The notes under the pieces were generated by a model. It did no database searches. It was not told where the DNA came from and worked only from the letters and a program-made list of their open reading frames with translations. Shown here in pieces: positions 6,447 to 12,449 of a DNA stretch of 23,900 nucleotides (its first letter is position 1; each line of letters opens with the position of its first letter). The translations under genes and the position numbers were made by a program. The stretch is from an uncultured Dorea sp. Its GTDB lineage: Bacteria; Bacillota; Clostridia; Lachnospirales; Lachnospiraceae. The stretch lies in contig UQRE01000036.1 in the NCBI GenBank assembly GCA_900543415.1, positions 1 to 23,900 on the forward strand, read 5' to 3'.

Positions 6447-7328
6447 CTACCTCGCCTTGGTCACTGCATCTTTCTCGATATCACGATGTTCAATGCGGAC
6501 ACCATACTGTTCCTGGCAATTGATCGCCTCATAAAGTGCATTTGCCAATGTCACTGACCGGTGTTTGCCTCCGGTACAGCCGATCGCAATCACAAGCTGA
6601 GTCTTTCCTTCTGCAATATAATTCGGAATAAGAAATTCTACCATGTCAACAAGCTTCTTCAGAAATTCCACCGCCTTTTCATTGTCCATGACATAGTCTC
6701 TCACTCCCTTGTCATTTCCGCTCTGGGGACGGAGTTCTTCTATATAATAAGGATTCGGGAGGAAACGAACATCAAACACAAGATCCGCATCGCTTGGGAT
6801 TCCATATTTGAATCCAAACGACAACACCGTCACATAGAGATTCTTATATTCTTTATTTTCCACAAAGATTTTGCTCAACTGCCTTTTCAGCTCTCTTGTT
6901 AACATATGACTGGTATCAATAAGATAGTCTGCTTTATCTTTTAAATATTGAAGTTCTTTTCGCTCTTTTTTGATTCCTTTATCGACACGTTCCTGACTAC
7001 CTGACAGCGGATGGAATCTTCTTGTCTCTTTATAGCGTTTGATCAACACATCGTCACTGGCCTCAAGGAACAGAATCTCATATTCAAACTTCCTCTCATC
7101 CAGATCTTTCAGTACTTTCTCAAGCTCTTTAAAGCTGTGTCCGCTTCGAATATCAACACCGAGAACTGTTTTATTCATCTCTGCCCCCGGCGTGTGAAGG
7201 GAGTCTGCCAAAATCGGGATCAATGGTACCGGAAGATTATCCACACAGAAATATCCCATATCTTCCATCATTTTAAGCGCTGTACTTTTTCCTGCTCCCG
7301 ACATTCCAGTCACAATTACAAATCTCAT
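6447..7328 (-). CDS. rapZ: RNase adapter / nucleotide-binding protein RapZ (YvcJ)
   Basis: A 293-aa P-loop protein with Walker A GMSGAGKST (8-16), the DVRFLPNPYY segment in the middle and the C-terminal GCTGGKHRS motif, all characteristic of RapZ/YvcJ. In E. coli RapZ guides RNase E to the GlmZ small RNA and so controls glucosamine-6-phosphate synthase; in Bacillus YvcJ binds and hydrolyses nucleotides and affects competence, with a less defined mechanism. Because RNase E and GlmZ are not expected in Clostridia, the enterobacterial mechanism should not be assumed. The start codon lies one base after the murB stop, indicating cotranscription with a cell-wall precursor gene. Confidence 0.95.
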   Translation of the reverse strand: MRFVIVTGMSGAGKSTALKMMEDMGYFCVDNLPVPLIPILADSLHTPGAEMNKTVLGVDIRSGHSFKELEKVLKDLDERKFEYEILFLEASDDVLIKRYKETRRFHPLSGSQERVDKGIKKERKELQYLKDKADYLIDTSHMLTRELKRQLSKIFVENKEYKNLYVTVLSFGFKYGIPSDADLVFDVRFLPNPYYIEELRPQSGNDKGVRDYVMDNEKAVEFLKKLVDMVEFLIPNYIAEGKTQLVIAIGCTGGKHRSVTLANALYEAINCQEQYGVRIEHRDIEKDAVTKAR

Positions 7329-7329
7329 T

Positions 7330-8241
7330 TTAGAACTCTCCTAATCTCTTCACTTCCGTTTCCAGCCTTACGCCGAACTTTTCTTCCACTCTATCCTGCA
7401 CCTGACGGATTAACTCTGCAATATCTGCCGCAGTCGCTTGATCTTTGTTGATCACAAAACCACAATGTTTTTCAGAAACCTGCGCGCCTCCTACTTGAAA
7501 CCCCTGAAGACCGGATTCCTGAATCAGCTTACCGGCAAAATATCCTTCCGGTCTTTTAAATGTACTTCCGGCGCTTGGGTACTCCAACGGCTGTTTTGTT
7601 GTTCTTCTTTCTTTTAAGTCATCCATCACTGCTTTGATTTCTTCCGCATCTCCTACTTCAAGCTCAATCTCCGCCTCAAGTACAATGTAGTCCTTCTTTG
7701 TGATAATGCTTGTTCGATATCCCAATTCCAACTCGTTTTTCTGCAGCGTGATTCTCTCGCCTTCTCTGGTCAATACGGTCACACTCTTCAGCACATCTTT
7801 CATTTCTCCACCGTACGCACCCGCATTCATCACGCAGGCTCCGCCCAATGTTCCCGGAATCCCCGCTGCGAACTCAAACCCTGTCAGCTTCTCTTCCAAC
7901 GCACGGTTGGCAACTGCCGAAAGCAATGCGCCTGCCTGTGCCCTGATCACATTGCCTTCACATTGAATATCATTTAACTGACGGAACAGTTGTATAACAA
8001 CTCCTCGGTATCCTTGATCTGACACAAGAAGATTACTTCCATTTCCCATAATGTAACAAGGCATTTCATACTTCGCGCAGCATTTCAGCACCCCGCTAAG
8101 TTCTTCATAATTCTTTGGTGTCACAAAGAAATCTGCCGGGCCTCCCACTCGGAATGTCACGTGATTCTTCATCGGCTCCTCTGGTTTTATCTGATCTTCA
8201 TCCAACACTTTTACAAGTGCCTCATAAAATATTTTATTCAT
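7330..8241 (-). CDS. murB: UDP-N-acetylenolpyruvoylglucosamine reductase
   Basis: FAD- and NADPH-dependent reduction of UDP-GlcNAc-enolpyruvate to UDP-MurNAc, the second committed step of peptidoglycan synthesis. The 303-aa product shows FRVGGPADFFVTP (30-42) and MGNGSNLLVSD of the FAD-binding PCMH domain, NAGAYGGEM (139-147), the catalytic Ser226 in PSAGSTFKRP and Glu295 in RLETEV near the C-terminus; it is a type IIa MurB. The ATG at 8241 gives the family N-terminus (NKIFYEALVKVL) and has AAGGAG 12 nt upstream. In-frame ATGs at 8292/8289 have AGGAGG 10-13 nt upstream and could give a 17-aa extension. It is first in the murB-rapZ-whiA-crh-dgk series; no clear promoter was found. Confidence 0.95.
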   Translation of the reverse strand: MNKIFYEALVKVLDEDQIKPEEPMKNHVTFRVGGPADFFVTPKNYEELSGVLKCCAKYEMPCYIMGNGSNLLVSDQGYRGVVIQLFRQLNDIQCEGNVIRAQAGALLSAVANRALEEKLTGFEFAAGIPGTLGGACVMNAGAYGGEMKDVLKSVTVLTREGERITLQKNELELGYRTSIITKKDYIVLEAEIELEVGDAEEIKAVMDDLKERRTTKQPLEYPSAGSTFKRPEGYFAGKLIQESGLQGFQVGGAQVSEKHCGFVINKDQATAADIAELIRQVQDRVEEKFGVRLETEVKRLGEF

Positions 8242-8323
8242 AATAGAAAAACGCTCCTTATTATTGCATACTTCAATTCCATGATACATCATACAATAAA
8301 TACCTCCTAAATTCAACGTACTC

Positions 8324-8352
8324 TTGCAAATTAAGGGAAAATGCGATATATT
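8324..8352 (+). promoter_or_regulatory. Promoter of the CNNM/CorC gene
   Basis: TTGCAA (8324-8329), 17-nt spacer, TATATT (8347-8352) on the plus strand, about 50 nt before the TTG start. It lies in the same intergenic space as the murB 5' region, so the two units are divergent. Confidence 0.65.
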
Positions 8353-8402
8353 ATTGACGTATAAACTATTATCATATTTTAGAAAAAAGGAGTGATTTAT
8401 CA

Positions 8403-9689
8403 TTGGACTCGGGTGACGTCACGCAGCTTATTATTTTAATTATTCTATTAATGCTTTCTGCTTTTTTTTCATCAGCAGAAACTGCACTGACAACAGTTAA
8501 CAGAATCCGTATCCGCAGCCTTGCTGATGATGGAAGCAAGCGTGCAAAAACAGTTTTAAAAATAACCGATAATTCCGGTAAAATGTTAAGTGCCATATTG
8601 ATTGGCAACAATATTGTCAATGTAGCAGCCGCCTCTATTACTACAAGTCTGGCTTACAGTCTTGGCGGGTCTGCCGTTGCAATTGCCAACGCAGTAATCA
8701 CGGTTGCAATCCTCTTATTCGGAGAGATCACACCGAAGACTACAGCGACAATCCATGCTGAAAAGCTGGCTCTTATCTACGCACCGATCATTAGCATATT
8801 TATGAAGATCATGACCCCTGTGATCTTTATCATCAACGGTTTATCCAACGCGGTGCTCCTGCTTCTGCGCATTGATCCGAATGCTAAAAATCAGACAATG
8901 ACAGAAAACGAGCTCCGTACCATCGTGGATGTCAGCCATGAAGATGGAGTGATCGAATCAGACGAGAAGGAAATGATCTACAATGTGTTTGACTTAGGCG
9001 ATGCCAAAGCCAAAGACGTCATGGTTCCTCGTGTACATGTAACATTTGCAGACGTAAACACTACTTACGAGGAATTAATTGAAATCTTCCGAGAAGATAA
9101 GTTTACAAGACTTCCTATCTTCGAGGACAGTACCGATAACGTCATCGGTACAATTAATATGAAAGACTTGCTGTTATTTGACAATACGAAGGAATTTCAT
9201 ATTCGAGATATTTTAAGAGAAGCTTATTTCACTTATGAATATAAGAATATCTCCGAACTTTTAGTAGAAATGAGAGAAGCTTCCTTTAACATTGCAATCG
9301 TTCTTGATGAATACGGTGACACCGCAGGTCTCATTACACTAGAGGATATCCTGGAGGAGATCGTAGGCGAAATCCATGATGAGTACGATGAAAATGAAGA
9401 AGACTTCATCAAAGAAATCGGCGAACGCGAATATATGATTGAAGGCTCTACGAATTTGGACGACTTAAATGATCGTCTGGATCTTCAGTTGGAATCGGAA
9501 GACTACGATTCTCTCGGAGGCTTTATTATTGAACATCTGGACCGCCTTCCGGAAGAAGGGGATTCCATCACCACCGAAGACGGACTTCGCCTTGTGGTGG
9601 AATCTTTAGATAAAAACCGAATTGAAAGCGTACACGCTTACTTACCGGAACCATCTGTAGAAACCGAAGACGACGCTTCAGACAGCTAA
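8403..9689 (+). CDS. CNNM / CBS-pair / CorC-HlyC membrane transporter (hemolysin family)
   Basis: A 428-aa membrane protein of the HlyC/CorC family (MpfA/YhdP type), implicated in Mg2+ or divalent-cation efflux. It has an N-terminal CNNM (DUF21) domain with about four membrane segments and the signatures AFFSSAETALT (20-30) and GEITPK (107-112), then a CBS pair (about 205-325, including VMVPRVHVTFADVNTT and VLDEYGDTAGLITLEDILEE), then a CorC/HlyC C-terminal domain (about 345-420). The name hemolysin is historical. Translation probably starts at TTG (8403), preceded by AAAAGGAG at 10 nt; an ATG would begin much deeper. It ends at a strong terminator (9730-9765). The roughly 45-nt leader is too short for an M-box Mg2+ riboswitch. 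Confidence 0.92.
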   Translation: MDSGDVTQLIILIILLMLSAFFSSAETALTTVNRIRIRSLADDGSKRAKTVLKITDNSGKMLSAILIGNNIVNVAAASITTSLAYSLGGSAVAIANAVITVAILLFGEITPKTTATIHAEKLALIYAPIISIFMKIMTPVIFIINGLSNAVLLLLRIDPNAKNQTMTENELRTIVDVSHEDGVIESDEKEMIYNVFDLGDAKAKDVMVPRVHVTFADVNTTYEELIEIFREDKFTRLPIFEDSTDNVIGTINMKDLLLFDNTKEFHIRDILREAYFTYEYKNISELLVEMREASFNIAIVLDEYGDTAGLITLEDILEEIVGEIHDEYDENEEDFIKEIGEREYMIEGSTNLDDLNDRLDLQLESEDYDSLGGFIIEHLDRLPEEGDSITTEDGLRLVVESLDKNRIESVHAYLPEPSVETEDDASDS

Positions 9690-9729
9690 AACAGATATTT
9701 AAAAACTTGTGACAAAGAAGACATAGTAC

Positions 9730-9765
9730 AAAAGGGACATTCCTCATACGGAAATGTCCCTTTTT
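9730..9765 (+). terminator. Bidirectional intrinsic terminator
   Basis: Stem AAAAGGGACATT / AATGTCCCTTTT (9730-9741 with 9753-9764, with further pairing in the loop) followed by T-rich sequence on the plus strand and by TTTT on the minus strand. It separates the CNNM gene from the convergent small membrane protein gene. Confidence 0.9.
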
Positions 9766-9784
9766 ATTCTATATCTCTTGCCTT

Positions 9785-10054
9785 TTACATATTTTTTTCC
9801 GAACCATGCCCGCCTTTTCTCATCAAAAAGAATATTCCACCGAACAATCCGAAAAGGATTCCAGCATAAACTGCAATACACATCACATTGGCAATGCACA
9901 TTGGAATTGTTACCTTTGCCGCAACCAGACAAAAAAGTAACCCCACTGCCGTCGTCAAAACACTCCAAGCTGAAATAGTTGTTGCCAGAAACACGCTAAC
10001 CCTGTATTCCTCTGAACAATATCTGCTAACGATTTCCCATATATATCTATTCAT
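9785..10054 (-). CDS. Small membrane protein of unknown function
   Basis: I do not recognise this 89-aa protein. It has a short charged N-terminus (residues 1-19), two long hydrophobic stretches (about 21-46 and 49-78, the second rich in Gly, Ile and Phe and possibly two short helices) and a basic, Gly-rich tail RKGGHGSEKNM. It is probably an inner-membrane protein with two or three spans. The start has a strong GAGGAGG 7 nt upstream, which is the main support for it being a real gene. It follows the amidase gene on the same strand, separated by a terminator-like hairpin and a possible promoter, and ends just before the shared bidirectional terminator. Confidence 0.75.
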   Translation of the reverse strand: MNRYIWEIVSRYCSEEYRVSVFLATTISAWSVLTTAVGLLFCLVAAKVTIPMCIANVMCIAVYAGILFGLFGGIFFLMRKGGHGSEKNM

Positions 10055-10094
10055 TCTGTAGCCTCCTCTGTTTTCGTGCTTCTTTATATCATAG

Positions 10095-10122
10095 ATTATA
10101 AAAAAGCCTTGTTAAAAACAAA
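10095..10122 (-). promoter_or_regulatory. Possible promoter of the small membrane protein gene
   Basis: A perfect TATAAT (10095-10100) on the minus strand with TTTGTT/TTGTTT 15-16 nt upstream (10116-10122). The -35 lies inside the stem of the upstream terminator hairpin. Spacing is short, so this is tentative. Confidence 0.4.
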
Positions 10123-10129
10123 GAAGCTT
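10100..10129 (-). terminator. Intrinsic terminator after the amidase gene
   Basis: Stem CTTTGTT / AACAAGG (7 bp, one G-T pair) with a TTT loop, flanked by AAGC/GCTT pairing and followed by TTTTTT on the minus strand. It starts about 24 nt past the amidase stop codon. Confidence 0.7.
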
Positions 10130-10152
10130 CTATGATAAATCTTTGTAAATTT

Positions 10153-10911
10153 TCAACTTATAATCAGTGTATCATAGCCTGATCTACGAAGTTTTTTCTC
10201 CATTTGAGCTGCTTTTTCCAAATCATCATAACCACCGACTTGAACACTGATAAACGGTCCCGAATCATCAAGGAAGGCCGGAAATCCTCTTCCTTGAAGT
10301 TCTTCCATAAGTCGCTGTGCATAGTTCCAATTCCGAAATAGTCCTACCTGTACACGATAATAAGGTTTCGCCCCTTCCGGCTTTAACGTATCTAAAATGC
10401 CATCCGCAATCGCCTGCGCAATGGCTTCAAAATTTTCATCGAAGAGCTGATTGTCGGTATCCGAATTAATAAACCCCACTTCTACAAGAACAGCCGGCAT
10501 CTTTGTCTTCTTAAGGACAACAAGATTCGGCCTTGCTTTTACTCCCAGATTAACAAATCCTATTGTTTCTAACTGCGCATTGATATTCTGCGCCATCTCA
10601 TATTTGATTCCTGACAGATCATACACCAGACTTTCCACGCCGGACACCTGGTTGTCTGTCGGGAATGAATTCCGATGAATTGACACAAAATAATCCACAT
10701 CCGCTTCATTTGCTTCCATAGCCTTTTCATAGGGTGTTTCATATACATCTGTTGTTCTCGTATATTCCACATCAATCCCCCGATTCTGTAATATCTCCCC
10801 AATTTCCAACGCTAATTTCAAGGTATCATCCTTTTCCCTGCGTCCGTTGTATACAGCTCCCGGATCTCTGGCACCGCCGTGTCCTGCATCTAACATAATT
10901 GAATAAGGCAT
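10153..10911 (-). CDS. N-acetylmuramoyl-L-alanine amidase, CwlC-like, with C-terminal SPOR domain
   Basis: A zinc amidase (Amidase_3) that cleaves the MurNAc-L-Ala bond of peptidoglycan. Zinc ligands His11 (LDAGHGG), Glu26 and His79 (VSIHRN) and the catalytic Glu144 (LVEVGFIN) are all visible. A SPOR domain, which binds denuded glycan, occupies about 184-252 (YYRVQVGLF ... FISVQVGGY). There is no signal peptide or membrane anchor, and total length (252 aa) and architecture match Bacillus CwlC, an amidase made in the mother cell that helps release the spore. The ATG at 10911 has AGAGGT 9 nt upstream; a GTG at 10920 would add three residues. It lies 72 nt downstream of the Spo0A-domain gene with no terminator between, suggesting one operon. 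The sporulation role is inferred. Confidence 0.9.
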   Translation of the reverse strand: MPYSIMLDAGHGGARDPGAVYNGRREKDDTLKLALEIGEILQNRGIDVEYTRTTDVYETPYEKAMEANEADVDYFVSIHRNSFPTDNQVSGVESLVYDLSGIKYEMAQNINAQLETIGFVNLGVKARPNLVVLKKTKMPAVLVEVGFINSDTDNQLFDENFEAIAQAIADGILDTLKPEGAKPYYRVQVGLFRNWNYAQRLMEELQGRGFPAFLDDSGPFISVQVGGYDDLEKAAQMEKKLRRSGYDTLIIS

Positions 10912-10983
10912 TATCCTCACACCTCTTACCTGTTGCTTCTCTTATGTAACATATGCAGGACCTTCTCCGCTTGTTACTGATTT

Positions 10984-11427
10984 CTACACCATTTTCATCC
11001 GGCGTGCCATCATACCTTCAATATCCTTGTAAAAGCTCACCATAGCTTCTTGATAAATCTGCTCCTTCACCACACAATTTTCTACATTGCAAGTTTTGCA
11101 TCGGTTCTTTTTTTCTCTCTTTAATCGAAAATAAAGACTTCTTAATAAATTCGAATTCTGCGTATTAACCACATCTAAATACTGTCCTAGCAGCTTCTTG
11201 TCTCCCCTCGTAATTGCTGCATCAAAAGCGTGGCGAATTGCCCGTTCAACTCTGGACGACGTCGTATCATGTCTGTGTGCAATATCATTGTATAACGAAC
11301 AGATCTTCCCTTCTGGATAGTAAGGATCCGTGTCAAACAATTCGATCGCATCACAAATGTAAGTAAGCCCTTTGGCACTGGCTGGCATTCCAATGCGCAA
11401 AAGTACGTCCATTGTATCGTCTCTCAT
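10984..11427 (-). CDS. Stand-alone Spo0A C-terminal (DNA-binding) domain protein with Cys-rich tail
   Basis: The 147-aa product is collinear with the sigma-A-activating DNA-binding domain of Spo0A, the master sporulation regulator: LLRIGMPASAKGLTYICDAI (9-28) followed by the near-invariant recognition-helix segment TTSSRVERAIRHAFDAA (55-71). The N-terminal phosphoacceptor receiver is absent, and this is the natural start rather than a truncation: the ATG at 11427 has GAGGA just upstream and a strong promoter precedes it. After the domain comes a basic stretch and C-x2-C-x4-C (Cys110, 113, 118), then a helical end rich in Met and Arg. It probably binds 0A-box-like DNA without phosphorelay control; the cysteines may bind metal or sense redox. 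The amidase gene follows, and an XRE regulator gene is divergent. Confidence 0.85.
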   Translation of the reverse strand: MRDDTMDVLLRIGMPASAKGLTYICDAIELFDTDPYYPEGKICSLYNDIAHRHDTTSSRVERAIRHAFDAAITRGDKKLLGQYLDVVNTQNSNLLRSLYFRLKREKKNRCKTCNVENCVVKEQIYQEAMVSFYKDIEGMMARRMKMV

Positions 11428-11520
11428 GTTTTTCCTCATTCCTTTCTTTCACGGAAAATATTCCGACTTTTTCCACAAAAAACAAAAATAGCCCTTCACC
11501 TTTTACATGATTACTCTCAT

Positions 11521-11549
11521 AGTTTACGCTATAATACAATCATTGTCAA
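11521..11549 (-). promoter_or_regulatory. Sigma-A promoter of the Spo0A-domain gene
   Basis: TTGACA (11544-11549), 17-nt spacer, TAAACT (11521-11526) on the minus strand. The leader to the start codon is about 90 nt. Confidence 0.75.
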
Positions 11550-11556
11550 CAAATAT

Positions 11557-11592
11557 CTTGTAAATATATGTTGATTTTACAAGTTTCTTGTA
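11557..11592. promoter_or_regulatory. Candidate operator: overlapping CTTGTA/TACAAG inverted repeats
   Basis: TACAAGTTTCTTGTA (11578-11592) is a perfect 15-bp palindrome (6-bp arms, TTT centre) lying exactly between the -35 and -10 of the XRE gene. CTTGTAAA (11557-11564) and TTTACAAG (11576-11583) form a second inverted repeat with an 11-nt spacer. A further TACAAG is at 11632-11637, over the ribosome site. The placement suggests autorepression by the XRE protein; which protein binds is inference. Confidence 0.65.
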
Positions 11593-11599
11593 GTATACT
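11571..11599 (+). promoter_or_regulatory. Sigma-A promoter of the XRE regulator gene
   Basis: TTGATT (11571-11576), 17-nt spacer, TATACT (11594-11599), about 49 nt before the ATG. The spacer carries the perfect palindrome described as the operator. Confidence 0.8.
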
Positions 11600-11647
11600 G
11601 TTTAAGTAAAGGTGAAACAGGTATTATAATATACAAGGAGATTCTTA

Positions 11648-12415
11648 ATGGAAATTGGTAACAAACTGCGATCCCGCCGAACAGAACTCGGACTCTCTAG
11701 AATTGAGCTTGCCGAACAGATTCATGTCACTGCTTCTTCAATTTCAAACTATGAAAATGGAATTAGCTATCCGAAGCCTGATACTCTGATTGCGCTTATA
11801 CTTGCTCTTAAGATTGATGCAAACTACCTATATCAGGATTATCTTACAAACAACAAGATCAGTGAATATTTCGGTCACGAATTAAGCCCCGATGAGCAGG
11901 AAGCTTTATTTAAATACCGAAGACTCAGCGAACCCGGAAAGCAAAATGTACGTCAGACAATTGATGAAGAATACAGCAAAAGCACATCTAAAGACTGGGT
12001 AGAATACCCCTGTGCCTTTCCCGGAATGCGAAGAATCAACTCCGGTTTCCTCTTCCCTGAAGAACACAAGCGCATACGATTCCAAAAAAAATATTCCCTT
12101 CCCGGCATGGAATACTGTCTGCAAATACAGATCGACCGTTATGAGCCTGTATTTAAAAAATACGATATCGTTGCTCTCAATCATAAATCGGCAAAGCACA
12201 ATGAAATCGGTCTTTTTCGTCTAAATAACGTATATTATCTGCGCATCATGCACAACGCCAATGGTATACGCCGCCTTCGCTCTCTAAATGCGAGCGATAC
12301 AGATGTTGACATTCGTCCGGAAGATAATTTTGAATGTCTCGGAACAATCCTCGGACGAATCTATGGTACATATGAACTTATTTCCTGCAAGGAAGACAAA
12401 GAAAAGGAGCTGTGA
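11648..12415 (+). CDS. XRE-family regulator with degenerate S24 (LexA/CI-like) C-terminal domain
   Basis: A 255-aa DNA-binding regulator. Residues 5-60 form a classic HTH_3 domain (LRSRRTELGLSRIELAEQIHV ... SISNYENGISYPKPDTL). After a linker with a P-G-M-R-R-I segment (125-130), residues about 140-245 match the fold pattern of the LexA/CI-type S24 domain (FKKYDIVALN, EIGLFRLNNVYYLRIM, LRSLNAS, LGTILGRI). The catalytic serine position of GDSMEP reads IDRYEP (Arg164) and the catalytic lysine position reads Arg199, so self-cleavage appears lost and the domain may serve dimerisation or ligand sensing. ATG at 11648 has AAGGAG 7 nt upstream. It is divergent from the Spo0A-domain gene, and palindromes sit in its promoter. 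Its stop codon lies inside the terminator stem. Confidence 0.88.
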   Translation: MEIGNKLRSRRTELGLSRIELAEQIHVTASSISNYENGISYPKPDTLIALILALKIDANYLYQDYLTNNKISEYFGHELSPDEQEALFKYRRLSEPGKQNVRQTIDEEYSKSTSKDWVEYPCAFPGMRRINSGFLFPEEHKRIRFQKKYSLPGMEYCLQIQIDRYEPVFKKYDIVALNHKSAKHNEIGLFRLNNVYYLRIMHNANGIRRLRSLNASDTDVDIRPEDNFECLGTILGRIYGTYELISCKEDKEKEL

Positions 12416-12433
12416 AAAAACAGCCCCTTTTTA
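12402..12433 (+). terminator. Bidirectional terminator between the XRE and sigma-like genes
   Basis: Stem AAAAGGAGCTGT / ACAGCCCCTTTT with one A-C mismatch, loop of A residues, T-run on the plus strand and T-run on the minus strand. The TGA stop of the XRE gene is inside the hairpin; the convergent sigma-like gene ends at 12450. Confidence 0.85.
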
Positions 12434-12449
12434 TAATTCATTGCTTCTT

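Noticed and set aside
8330..8402. M-box (Mg2+) riboswitch before the CNNM/CorC gene
   Set aside because: The leader from the predicted start is about 45 nt, far too short for an M-box aptamer.
8242..8403. N-terminal extension of MurB up to 8403
   Set aside because: It would overlap the divergent gene start, has no ribosome site at 8403, and the added residues do not resemble MurB. A shorter extension to 8292 remains possible.
9744..9968. 74-codon minus-strand frame overlapping the small membrane protein
   Set aside because: It is in another frame, starts inside the 9785-10054 gene and ends within the terminator, while the 9785-10054 frame has the strong ribosome site.
11648..12415. LexA-type SOS repressor
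   Set aside because: The self-cleavage Ser and Lys positions are both Arg, and the N-terminal domain is XRE-type rather than the LexA winged helix.
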